Assembly: GCA_032209605.1 (NCBI GenBank)
Contig: JASFXZ010000001.1
Coordinates: 7,627,703 to 7,691,702 of the forward strand
Length of the DNA: 64,000 nt
Reading direction: 5' to 3'
From: Mactromeris polynyma
Taxonomy: Eukaryota > Mollusca > Bivalvia > Venerida > Mactridae
Shown here in pieces: positions 48,971 to 60,180 of this stretch. Under the pieces are notes generated by a model. That model did not search any database. It was not told the origin of the DNA and saw nothing but the letters and a program-made list of their open reading frames with translations. A program made the translations under genes and the position numbers. Every line of letters starts with the position of its first letter. The stretch's first letter is position 1.

Positions 48971-49598
48971 TTTTTCAAACTTTGTTTTTCATGTCAGTTG
49001 ACTTTTTGTCATTTAATGGTATAATGTTTGGTATGCATGTACAGGTTTTGTACTGTCAGTCGGGATGTCTGTCACAAAGTTTGTTTGGACAGGAGGTTAG
49101 ATTTCTACCAAACTATGTGGCAGGTGATGGCATCAAGCTTAGTTCTGCATATAACCTGTGATTTTAGCAAAGTTATTGCCCATTTAATTTTTATTGAGTT
49201 AGATGCAGCAAATTGGAAAACATTTGTATTTACTAGAAGCAGTCTCTAGATGGTGCATTAATATTAACAAGTAGATATTTAGTCTTTATTGTATGCTTCA
49301 GTACACTGGGTTTATTGTATATGACAGATCTTTATTGTTAGTGAAGAGATTCAATTACATGTATAAGTGTAGCACATCAAAGACCCAATGTGAACATCTT
49401 AATTCCTGATATACTTACAGTTTTATTCCACATACAAATGCTGGTGATTGGTTATGGTGAAACCTCATCGACCGCTTGGAGGATTATATTCAAATTTAAA
49501 CATGGTTTATTGTTTGCATACCATTACCTTGAAGCCACTTTGGGCTCACAGCATACTGGTTTACACTCGAAGGGAGATAATACAAGCTGTTTTATCTG
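48971..49598. other. Intergenic sequence downstream of TRAPPC13
   Basis: No gene. 49028-49220 has the style of the dispersed non-coding repeats ('ttgtttggacaggagg', 'ttattgcccatttaattttt') but is too decayed for a firm call. Confidence 0.35.
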
Positions 49599-50417
49599 TT
49601 ATCCTCATTGTAAGTTAACAAAGTACATATAGTCGGAAGATGCCTAGTAGCAAAGACATAGGCATACAACTCGTATACATCTGCTTTTAGTAATGATAAT
49701 GGACATATATTGTTGTATTAATTTATACAAATGTTGGTACAATGGAAAGTGCAATAACCAAACTATGATGTAAAATTGTTTCATTATAAATGTATATTAA
49801 ATATAATAAAAGGTAGCAGTCTTGTTATTCATATACATGATTAAAAGACAAGAAAAATGGAAGCAATTGCAAGCTGCTGTTGGTAACAAAGTGTCTAAAA
49901 AGTATCTGAAACCTACCTACAAGGTTGTAGGTATTAGATAGTTCAGATTAGATAGTTGCCCTTGAAGCAATCAAGTGACTGGAAAGTTGAAGGGACTCGA
50001 CTCCGGATTTAACTGGAATTAAAACTATATTCTGGTAATTATCTTTTTCTTTAAGGTATCCCAACCCTACACCTTCAAACCGACTGTGTATGTACTCATA
50101 AACATTTTGTTGTGGTGTTATGAAGCTTCACCACCCTGTTCCATGAAAAATCTGTTTGTCTTGCTATTGATGTGTATATGACAAATTGAGGCATCTTGAT
50201 GCCTGTATGTGACTGTACGTACTGGAACTCATAGTAACTACTCTATGCGATGTTTAAGATACTTTTGTTTATATTTGACGTACATAAAAATTACGTATCA
50301 GCGTTTCATACATATGTAAGCTGTTTAAATATGAATTATCAACGTTTAGAAAAGACTTGAATACCAACAGAATGAAAAGCCATGATTTTTCACAAAACTG
50401 CTGTGTGCTTCATCTAT
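49599..50417. repeat. Segmental duplication, flank of copy A
   Basis: Nearly identical to 54512-55321 (for example acaaagtacatatagtcgga and atgacaaattgaggcatctt in both), with small indels. It is not part of the LINE itself, since it lies beyond the LINE tail. It therefore shows that a piece of DNA carrying flank plus LINE was duplicated. Confidence 0.8.
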
Positions 50418-52361
50418 CAGAACAGAACAGAACTTTTATTTTCAAACACAGATTGCAAAACAATATGTTTTACAATAACATGTGGACAAATAATAATAAT
50501 AAAAAATGTATATACAATGACGGGCGTAAACACAAGGATTTGGAGGTGGGGATGGTGATCACACTTTATAAAAATTCAGTCGAACAAATTAACCTGATCT
50601 TGACCTTTTTTAAATGAGCAAATTCTTTAAGTTTCTGTTACATTATCAGCCGCCTTCTTCTTTTGGCCCTGTCAAATCCGAAACTATATAAAAGTCTTAA
50701 CATGACTACAAACAAAAAACACCACACGTTTTTGCTGTGGGCAAGACTTGCTATATTTATTTGCTGCTATGGGTATATGCGATAATGTCACATTCACTTT
50801 TAACACATATGATACATGGCGAATATACTTGTGACATGAATTATAAGCATAAAATACAAACATCTTCAGGTATTCTCAAAATTGCAGCTTCATCGGGGCC
50901 AGGTGAAAAACCAGAGATAAACCTCACTCCCGAGTAATGTAAAACACTCTGGAAAACTGTACCCCGTCAATGAATCAAAACATGATGCATGGGTATAACA
51001 TTTGACCCTTTCGACATTACTTAAAATAACTACATGCAACACCTTTACTCTATTTACCGAAACGTAATTATGTACATTCCATATCATGACTTAATCCGTC
51101 ACTAAATGAGTATTGAAAATATATACAACAATACAATAAATCTTATATGACGTAGCTTAAGAACATTTATTTGCGTTTTTGCCACTTGAAGAGTAGGCTT
51201 AATAAATGTACCCTACTGAATAGCATGAAGTCTAGCGTAGAACTGACCACTTCATAAATCTCACGCCCCTCATCGCTTCAGTGAACATACTGCTCACGTG
51301 ACCACTTCATTGGTCGTAACTACATCTATTTAAGACATATGTTCTGCGCTATACTACGTAACGCGCAGAACTTTAAAATATTCAAACATGTGAAAATAGA
51401 GGTTACCATGATCAGATTAATTAGTCCTACGAATAAAATAAATATAAAATTAGTAACAATTAGGTATGGCATCAGAGCAATGCACCAATATACACATGTA
51501 TCATGTAACATTACTCACTAATACATTACTCTGTTGTCATATCTAATCACATAAATAAGTTTCAAGTTTTAGTTGAAGACATCAGGAGGTAATTATTAGT
51601 TCAGAGACATTACGACAAAAGATAACAACAACTACAAATAAATAGTAGCACAAACAAACATCAGGTAGTATTTACAAATACATGTATAGCTGTGTATTTG
51701 CCCTGGTTATGGATATTGACATATTAACCAGGTCGCACGGACTGCACGCATTTGTGTCAACGGTCTAGACAGATATGGATTAATATGCATAGTGCTTAGG
51801 ATTTTGGAGTAGCTTACCGGTTGGCAATGGTACAAGTACACAAATCTAGAAATTCTTAGTAAGAAGATAGTTTGTTTTCTGAGATAAATATAATTGACAA
51901 TTATGTCATATCATTCATACTTGTCTAGTAGTTGAACATTATATATATAATAGCAGTGTATATTTGACAAATACAACATGGATTTATAAACAAAAAAATG
52001 AGTTTCTTTACAAAATAGTTTAATTTAATCAGCAGTGTAGTGTCATTCGTTGATGATTTTTTTTAATTTAAGTACATTTGGTCAATGAAAGTAATTCGTC
52101 GGTATGTATTTTTTCCTTATTTCATTAAAGAATGGGCATGTGAGGAGATAATGTTATTCGTCACCAAGGTCATTGGAGGAACAGAGTGGACATTTTCTTT
52201 GATTATGTGGTTTATGGTTCTAAAGGTGTCCATCTACCAACTTCAATGGGAAACCTGTGATTCCCTGTTCGGAAATGAAACATGGAAACTCTCTGGGTAG
52301 GTGTAAGTTTTATCAGATAGTTTTCAAGAGATATATTTTCGTTGAATAAACTATACATTTG

Positions 52362-52874
52362 TTATTTGGATGATGAGTCAAGATGTGATCTCCAAGTTTG
52401 GATAAACTGATCAGTTAATACATGCTTTACTAATGTATCAATGTTGGCATTTGCGTAGGGTTGATTTATCCATACATAGGAATGTCCAGTGATGTCTAAG
52501 ATCGTTTTGATATGCTTTAACCACTTAAAATTATGAGTTGATTGATACATAGAATGGTAGCAAAGATATGATATTTTCGACTTATTTAGCGTTAGAATAA
52601 TTTTACTCCAAAATTTTACCATGCGCGACTTAATAATAACTTCTATAGGATAACGGTCAAACTCGGCGTATAGCATGTACCTCGGCGTGCTTTTCTTTGA
52701 TTTAGATATTGCTCTTAGGAAATTGCAATGTACCTGCTCGATTATATCCAAGTTTTCATAGCCAAAAACTTTACTTCCATACGTTAAAGTTAGTAATATA
52801 GTGTGATCAAATAATTTTAATTGTAGGTCGATGGGGAGACAAAGATTGTTTATTCTGGCGAAGAGTTGGTACAT
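52362..52874 (-). pseudogene. LINE family 1 copy A, post-RT region
   Basis: A 170-codon open stretch downstream of the YADD core: ANKAMYQLFARINNL, LQLKLFDHTILLTLTYGSKV, ENLDIIEQVHCNFLRAISKS, KSTPRYMLYAEFDRYPIEVI. The equivalent text lies in copy B (about 56800-57140) and in family 2 (59891-60166). It ends in a premature stop after HLDSSSK. Confidence 0.8.
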
Positions 52875-53133
52875 TGCCTTATTAGCTTGTGTAACTAGAT
52901 GTTTTCTGCATGTTAAGAAACTACCTGAAGATGAGAAGTAGACTCCAAGGTATTTGTATTCTTTGACTATTTCAATAATTGAACCGTTGGTAGTAAAGCT
53001 GTATTTATCAGGTCGATTCGTTCCAAAAAAATGATGATTTTTATTTTAATGTTAAGTAGTTAATGTTCAGTCTCCAAGTATTGCAATATAAATGAAAGTC
53101 GTTAAGGACTTTTTGGAAGTTCTGTTCATTATC

Positions 53134-53391
53134 TCAAAATAGCACCGTATCATCAGCGTAGAGTAAAACTAATAATTTCAAAAAACGTATGGTATCTTGA
53201 GTATTGATGTTTATTTGTATACCGTCATTGCTAGGTGAAAGAAACTGTTCCAAGTCATTCAAGTACATAGAGAATAAAATGGGTGACAGATTTTCTCCCA
53301 GTCTTAACACCACATCCACTGGCAAAAAAAGCCGATGTTTCTCCGTTAAAAGAAACACACGACTTTATATTAGCATACATATTTTTGATAA
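53134..53391 (-). pseudogene. Reverse transcriptase core fragment of LINE family 1, copy A
   Basis: Carries the two most diagnostic RT blocks: GENLSPILFSMYLNDL (equivalent of RQGDPLSP in related enzymes) and LLYADDTVLF. A frameshift separates them from the SFNGETSAFFASGCG block upstream, and the element is truncated at about 53391. Confidence 0.8.
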
Positions 53392-54511
53392 CATAACAGA
53401 ACATAACAGAACAGAGCAGAACAATTCCTTTATTTTACACAGATTACAAATGTAATGACATGTATACATAAAATAACATAATTACATAATGGTATAGGTA
53501 ATGGCGTTACAATTTTGTTTATTGTATGGTGATTAAATTTGGGTTTTTGTATTATTTTTTTACTTGGTGGGGATTGCGGTTCCATATAAAATTTTACAAA
53601 GAAAAAATAAATAATAATAATAAAAAATAAAAGTGTGTATGAAAAACCATTATGAAAAATCATTTGGCAGGTATCTATGGGACATACTATACAGTTAGTA
53701 CTTCAAACAATATAACATATTTAATGTATATACAACAGGTTCATATAACAATATGTACTAAATTTAGTATTACAATGGTTTTTGCTGTTGTTGTTACTGA
53801 AGAGATAATAAAATCGAGCTACAAAAATAAATACATTTTTCGAAACAAAGATAGAATCATGTAGCACGTGGATCCACTGCATAGGATCAACCTTACATAA
53901 ACAATTTGTATGGCCTGGTGATTTTACCAATTTAATGAATGAAATATTTTAAAACATTGTACGTGGAACACATTTTACACATTTTACTATCAATAATATT
54001 AATGTAACGTAGTATAGAAAACTGTTAATGATTGTAAAAATGTGGAGTTATGGTACAGCTGGGATTTTAGATGAAGTAAGCTTTAATGTTTTGTTTAATA
54101 AATTTATGTATGACCATGTTAGTTGCGTATTATTCCATTGGTTATATAAGACATGATCTAATTTAACTTGTAGTGTGTTAATTTATTTTTGTAGTCTGGG
54201 CAACGGTTATTTAAATCCGCTTAAAGGCGTTCATGACTAATCGAACGTATTTTAGTAGAGGCTTATTTTTTGAGGAAAGTAGTTGTTTAAATTTGAATAT
54301 ATTAGGTCTTTCAAAATATTTCTTTGGGATTAATTGGACTCGCAAATCCGTGAAATTAGTACAAACTAGTAATTATGAAACTCGTCACCTATGGCATTTG
54401 TACAGCATAGTGAACATTTACGGTGCTCGTGGGGTATGAATGATTGTCTCCAGCGAGCAGTTTCTATTGGGAATCTATGGTTCCCTGTACGAAAATAAAT
54501 TAAAGAAATAC
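53392..54511 (-). mobile_element. LINE family 2, copy D (3' end only)
   Basis: The minus strand holds the C-terminal end of a LINE protein (54230-54500), including the CxxC...H...C motif in KCSLCCTNAIGDEFHHLLVC-like sequence, then KYFERPNIFKFKQLLS. It is followed by an 840-bp 3' UTR and a tail of gttctgttatgttctgttat type at 53392-53425. It matches copy C (58855-59590). Its 5' side is cut at about 54511 by the edge of the segmental duplication. Confidence 0.78.
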
Positions 54512-55321
54512 GTTGTTATCCTCATTGTATGTTAACAAAGTACATATAGTCGGAAGTAGCAAAGACATAGGCATACAAGTCGTATACATCTGCCTTTAGT
54601 AATGATAATGGACATATATTGTTGTATTAATTTATACAAATGTTGGTACAATGGAAAGTGAAATAACTAAACTATGATGTAAAATTGTTTCATTATAAAT
54701 GTACATTCAATATAATAAAAGGTAGCAGTCTTGTTATTCATATACATGATTAAAAGACAAGAAAAATGGAAGCAATTGCAAGCTGCTGTTGGTAACAAAG
54801 CGTCTAAAAAGTCCCTGAAACCTACCTACAAGGTTGTAGGTATTAGATAGTATAGATAAGATAGTTGCCCTTGAAGCATCCAAGTGACTGGAAAGTTAAA
54901 GGGACTCGACTCCCGATTTAACTGGAATTAAATTTTCTATTCTGGTAATTATCTTTAAGGTATCCCAACCCTACACCTTCAAATTGACTGTGTATGTACT
55001 CATAAACATTTTTTTGTGGTGTTATGAAGCATCACCACCCTGTTCCATGAAAAATCTGTTTGTCTTGCTATTGATGTGTATATGACAAATTGAGGCATCT
55101 TGATGCCTGTATGTGACTGTACTTACTGGAACTCATAGTAACTACTCTACGCGATGTTTAAGATACTTTTGTTTATATTTGACGTACATAAAAATTACGT
55201 ATCAGCGTTTCACACATATATAAGCTGTTTAAATATGAATTATCAACGTTTAGAAAAGACTTGAATGCCAACAGAATGAAAAGTCATGATTTTTCACAAA
55301 ACTGCTGTGTGCTTCATCTAT
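54512..55321. repeat. Segmental duplication, flank of copy B
   Basis: Partner of 49599-50417. The junction at 54511/54512 falls inside the coding part of LINE family 2 copy D, which marks a duplication breakpoint. Confidence 0.8.
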
Positions 55322-56225
55322 CAGAACAGAACAGAACAGAACAGAACTTTTATTTTCAAACACAGATTGCAAAACAATATGTTTTACAATAACATGTGGA
55401 CAAATAATAATAATAAACGTATATACAATTACGGGCGTAAACACAATGATTTGGAGGTGGGGATGGTGATTACACTTTATAAAAATTCAGTCGAACAAAT
55501 TAACCTGTTCTTGACCTTTTTTAAATGAGCAAATTCTTTAAGTTTCTGTTACATTATCAGCCGCCTTCTTCTTTTGGCCCGGTCAAATCCGAAACTATAT
55601 AAAAATATTCAAACATGTGAAAATAGAGGTCACCATGATCAGATTAATTAGTCCTACGAATAAAATCAATATAAAATTAGTGAACAATTAGGTATGGCAT
55701 CAGAGCAATGCACCAATATACACATGTATCATGTAACATGATTCACTAATACATTACTCTGTTGTCATATCGAATCACATAAATAAGTTTCAAGTTTTAG
55801 TGGAAGACATCAGGAGGTTATTATCAGGTCAGAGACATTACGACAAAAGATAACAACAAATACAAATAAATAATAGCACAAACAAACATCAGTTAATATT
55901 TACACATATAGCTGTGTATTTGCCCTGGTTATGGATATTGACATAATGACCAGGTCGCACGGACTGCACGCATTTGTGTCAACGGTCTAGACAGATATGG
56001 ATTAATATGCATCGTGCTTTGGATTTTGAAGTAGTTTACCGGTTGGCAAAGGTGAGTCTTAGTTTGTTCAAGTAAACAAATTGAGAAATTCTTAGTAAGA
56101 AGATAGGTTGTTTTCTGAGATAAATATAATTGACAATTATGTCATATCATTCATACTTGTCTAGTTAGTTGAACATTATATATAAAAGCAGTGAACATGT
56201 ATATTGATACAAATACAACATGGAT

Positions 56226-56804
56226 TTATAAAAAAAAAATAGCAAAGTGACGCATGAGTTTCTTTACAAAATAGCTTAATTTAATCAGCAGTGTAGTGTC
56301 ATTCGTTGATAAAAGTTGTTTAAATTTAAGTACATTTGGTCGATGAAAGTAATTCGTCGGTAAGTATTTTTTCCTTATTTCATTAAAGAATGGGCATGTG
56401 AGGAGATAATGTAATTCGTCACCAAGGTCATTGGAGGAACAGAGTGGACATTTTCTTTGATTATGTGGTTTATGGTTAGGTGTCCATCTACCAACTTCAA
56501 TGGGAAACCTGTGATTCCCTGTTCGGAAATGAAACATGGAAACTCTCTGGGTAGGTGTAAGTTTTATCAGGTAGTTTTCAAGAGATATATTTTCTTTGAA
56601 TAAACTATGCATTTGTCCTTTGGATGATGAGTCAATCTGTGATCTCCAAGTTTGGATAAACTGATCAGTTAATACATGCTTTACTAATGTATCAATGTTG
56701 GCATTTGCGTAGGGTTGATTTATCCATACATAGGAATGTCCAGTGATGTCTAAGATCGTTTTGATATGCTTTAACCACTTAAAATTATGAGTTGATTGAT
56801 ACAT
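56226..56804 (-). pseudogene. LINE family 1 copy B, intact C-terminal region
   Basis: 192 codons ending in a true element stop. The CPLC-x8-GDELHYLLTC pattern is the cysteine/histidine motif often found at the C-terminus of CR1/jockey-like ORF2 proteins. Copy A has lost this frame. Confidence 0.8.
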
Positions 56805-57054
56805 AAAATGGTAGCAAAGATATGATATTTTCGACTTATTTTGCGTTAGAATAATTTAACTCCAAAATTTGACCTTGCGCGACTTAATAATAACTTCTAT
56901 AGGATAACGGTCAAACTCGGCGTATAGCATGTACCACGGGGTGCCTTTCTTTGATTTAGATATTGCTCTTAGGAATGTCACCTTTGCTATGTACCTGCTC
57001 GATTATATCCACGTTTTCATAGCCAAAAACTTCACTTCAATACGTTAAAATTGG

Positions 57055-57399
57055 TTATATAGTGTGATCAAATAATTTTAATTGTAGGTCGATGGGGAGA
57101 TAAAGATTGTTTATTCTGGCGAAGAGTTGGTACATTGCCTTATTAGCTTGTGTAACTAGATGTTTTCTGCATGATAAGAAACTACCTGAAGATGAGAAGT
57201 AGACTCCAAGGTATTTGTATTCTTTTACTATTTTAATAACTGAACCGTTGATAGTAAAGCTGTATTTATCAGGTCGATTCGTTCCAAAAATGACAATTTT
57301 TGTTTTAGAGTAGTTAATGTTCAGTCTCCAAGTATTGCAATATAAATGAAAGTCGTTAAGGACTTTTTGGAAGTTCTGTTCATTATCTGAAAATAGCAC
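57055..57399 (-). pseudogene. LINE family 1 copy B, RT palm/thumb region
   Basis: Directly downstream of the YADD block: LNDFHLYCNTWRLNINYSKT, KIVIFGTNRPDKYSFTINGS, YKYLGVYFSSSGSFLSCRKH. The YKYLGV motif is typical of non-LTR reverse transcriptases. It ends prematurely after LKLFDHTI. Confidence 0.82.
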
Positions 57400-57628
57400 C
57401 GTATCATCAGCGTAGAGTTAAACTAATAATTTCAAAAAATGTATGGTATCTTGAGTATTGATGTTTATTTGTATTCCGTCATTGCTAGGTGAAAGAAACT
57501 GTTCCAAGTCATTCAAGTACATAGAGAATAAAATGGGTGACAGATTTTCTCCCTGTCTAACACAACATCATCCACTGACAAAAGATGTTTCTCCGTTAAA
57601 AGAAACTGGTCAGACTGGTCAAACTGGT

Positions 57629-58690
57629 GGTTTCCGGCGAATAACTTGAGTTCCGTTCATCGTATTGACATCAAACTTGGTGTATAGTAAGAACATGTGG
57701 AGAGCTCGCTTGGGATTGCTTTTGGGTTCGGTCCGTCAAAGGTCAAGGTCACCGTTACTAAAAATAGTAATTTGGTTTCCGGCGAATAACTTGAGTTCCT
57801 TTCATCGTATTGACATCAAACTTTGTGTAAAGTAAGAACATGTGGAGAGCTCGCTTGGGATTGCTTTTGGGTTCGGTCCGTCAAAGGTCAAGGTCACCGT
57901 TACTAAAAATAGTAATTTGGTTTCCGGCGAATAACTTGAGTTCCTTTCATCGTATTGACATCAAACTTTGTGTAAAGTAAGAACATGTGGAGAGCTCGCT
58001 TAGGATTGCTTTTGGGTTCGGTCCGTCAAAGGTCAAGGTCACCGTTACTAAAAATAGTAATTTGGTTTCCGGCGAATAACTTGAGTTCCTTTCATCGTCT
58101 TGACATCAAACTTTGTGTAAAGTAAGAACATGTGGAGAGCTCGCTTGGGATTGCTTTTGGGTTCGGTCCGTCAAAGGTCAAGGTCACCGTTACTAAAACT
58201 AGTAATTTGGTTTCCGGCGAATAACTTGAGTTCCTTTCATCGTATTGACATCAAACTTGGTGTATAGTAAGAACATGTGGAGAGCTAGCTTGGGATTGCT
58301 TTTGGGTTCGGTCCGTCAAAGGTCAAGGTCACTGTTCCTATAAATATCAATTTGGTTTCCGGCGAATAACTTTAGTTTTGTTGATCATATTGGCATCAAA
58401 CTTGGTGTATAGTAAAAACATGTGAAGACCTCACTTGGGATTGCTTTTGGGTTTGGTCCACCAAAGGTCAAGGTCACTGTTACTAAAAATAGAAATGTGG
58501 TTTCCGGTGAATTACTTGAGTTCCGTTCATCGTATTGACATGAAACTTAGTGTATAGTAAGAACATGTCGAGAGCTCCCATGCGATTGCTTTTGGGTTCG
58601 TTCAGTCGAAGGTCAATGTCACTTAAAAATCAGTTTCCACTTAATATCTTCGCTATGCGCGGGTGTATTGACATCAAACTTGGTGTATAG
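57629..58690 (+). repeat. 145-bp tandem array, about 7 copies
   Basis: The unit start ggtttccggcgaataacttg recurs at 57629, 57774, 57919, 58064, 58209, 58354 and 58499, exactly 145 bp apart each time. The middle units are near-identical; the last two have drifted and an incomplete eighth unit follows. The unit contains gaacatgtggagagctcgct and ggtccgtcaaaggtcaaggt, reminiscent of the cores of the dispersed mollusc repeats elsewhere in this window. Probably the tandem core of a non-autonomous element whose end is ggggcattgcccaattcttg near 58838-58857. Confidence 0.93.
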
Positions 58691-58854
58691 TTGTTGCATA
58701 TATATATAATATAACTAAGTGTGAGTGTGTATATGCATGTATCACCTATGGCAGCTTTGCAGCATTGATGATCATCATGAATTCATTATACAAATTAAGC
58801 CTTGGTTACAAATAACTACATACTAAACCTGGTTTGGGGGCATTGCCCAATTCT
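58691..58854. other. Likely terminal segment of the 145-bp repeat element
   Basis: Non-repetitive DNA after the array, with a (TA)n run and a final tttgggggcattgcccaatt. This resembles the terminal signature of bivalve elements with tandem cores, by memory only. Confidence 0.4.
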
Positions 58855-60180
58855 TGTTGCTGTTGTTGTTGTTACTGAAGAGATAATAAATTCGAGCTAC
58901 AAAAATACTAAAATATAATTATGTAGCACGTGGATCCACTGCATAGGATCAACCGTACATAACAATTTGTATGGCCTGGTGATTTTACCAATTTAATGAA
59001 TGAAATATTTTAAAAAATTGCTCGTGGAACACATTTTACACATTTTACTATCAATAATATTAATGTAACGTAGTATAGAAATTTGTTAATGATTGTAAAA
59101 ATGTGGAGTTATGGTACAGCTGGGATTTTAGATGAAGTAAGCTTTAATGTTTGTTTAATAAATTTATGTATTAATTTACCATGTTAGTTGCGTATTATTC
59201 CATTGGTTATAAAAGACATGATCAAATTTAACTTGTAGTGTATTCATTTATTTTTGTAGTCTGGGCAACGGTTATTTAAATCCGCTTAAAGGCGTTCATG
59301 ACTAATCGAACGTATTTTGCAAGTCTGTTTAGTAGAGGTTTATTTTTTGAGGAAAGTAGTTGTTTAAATTTGAATATATTAGGTCTTTCAAAATATTTCT
59401 TTGGGATTAATTGGACTCGCAAATCCGTGAAATTAGTACAAACTAGTAAATGATGAAACTCGTCACCTATGGCATTTGTACAGCATAGTGAACATTTACG
59501 GTCCTCGTGGGGTATGAATGATTGTCTCCAGCGAGCAGTTTCTATTGGGAATCTTTGGTTCCCTGTATCAAAATGAATTAAAGAAATACGTTGAGAGGTA
59601 GGAAAAAATTGAGATAATCTTCAAAAACAATGCTGTCTTTAAAGCTACGATAGATATTACCTTTACTAGAAGTATCGAGTTTTGTTGACCAGTCTTGCAT
59701 GAATTGATCAATTAAAGTTTGTTTGACTACTTTACGTATATGATTGCTTATAACCATATTTTGGTTTATCCATACTTGCGAATTTCCTGTTGAGTCTAAG
59801 ATGTGTTTTATGTGTGCTCCCCATTTAAAGTTGTGTGTATATTGTAGCATATGCTGATAACACAAAAACAAATATTTGAATAACTAGAGATTATTTTTTC
59901 CAGAACCCATTCATCCGGGACTTAATGATAATTTCGATAGGATAGCGTCCAAGCTCCACGTATAACGTATATCGAGGAGTACTCTTTCGTGTCTTAGTAA
60001 TATAACGTAAAGAAATTGTATGAACTTGTTCTATTATATCCAAATTTTCAAAGCCCCACATTTCAGATCCGTAGGTTAATATGGGCGGCACAGTATGATC
60101 AAACAATGTTAACTGCAAGTCAATTGGCAAGTCAAGGTTAGTGATTCTTAGACGTAGCAAGTGCATTGCTTTATTAGCAG
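58855..60180 (-). mobile_element. LINE family 2, copy C (truncated at both ends)
   Basis: The minus-strand frame begins ANKAMHLLRLRITNLDLPID at 60180, runs through LTYGSEMWGFENLDIIEQVH (59891-60166), and after a frameshift continues as QYTHNFKWGAHIKHILDSTG (59578-59871). After a second frameshift comes GNQRFPIETARWRQ, CSLCCTNAIGDEFHHLLVC and the stop at 59276-59278. The 3' UTR matches copy D but stops about 390 bp short of its tail. The 5' side abuts the 35-bp tandem array at exactly 60180/60181. Confidence 0.85.
59276..60180 (-). pseudogene. LINE family 2 copy C, C-terminal ORF2 remnant
   Basis: Three frame segments (60166-59891, 59871-59578, about 59575-59276) line up end to end with the family 1 copy B protein. 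They have two frameshifts and keep the terminal CxxC...H...C motif. No RT core is left. Confidence 0.8.

Larger units (their letters stand above)
50418..53391 (-). mobile_element. CR1/jockey-like LINE, family 1, copy A (5'-truncated, dead)
   Basis: A non-LTR retrotransposon on the minus strand. From its 5' side (high coordinates) it starts in mid reverse transcriptase: YANIKSCVSFNGETSAFFAS, then GENLSPILFSMYLNDLEQF, then the catalytic YADD in LLVLLYADDTVLF (near 53150). The thumb/connection part follows as a frame at 52362-52874 (MYQLFARINNL, then LTYGSKVFGYENLDIIEQVH). The C-terminal part at about 52030-52361 is frameshifted. The 3' UTR ends in a (GTTCT)n tail at 50418. A 682-bp block (about 50694-51375) is missing from copy B and is probably an insertion in this 3' UTR. 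Confidence 0.85.
55322..57606 (-). mobile_element. CR1/jockey-like LINE, family 1, copy B (5'-truncated, dead)
   Basis: Same element as copy A, without the 682-bp insertion. RT core near 57400-57580: RQGENLSP block, then LYADDTVLF with the preceding Leu codon changed to TAA. Then FSDNEQNFQKVLNDFHLYCN and INYSKTKIVIFGTNRPDKYS (57055-57399). The post-RT region is frameshifted near 56810-57050. The final 192 codons (56226-56804) are intact and end with KCPLCSSNDLGDELHYLLTC and KYLPTNYFHRPNVLKFKQLL. The 3' tail (GTTCT)n starts at 55322. Confidence 0.85.

Noticed and set aside
52362..60166. Host genes on the minus strand
   Set aside because: The frames are pieces of non-LTR retrotransposon ORF2 (RQGENLSP and YADD blocks, terminal CxxC...H...C) with stops and frameshifts.
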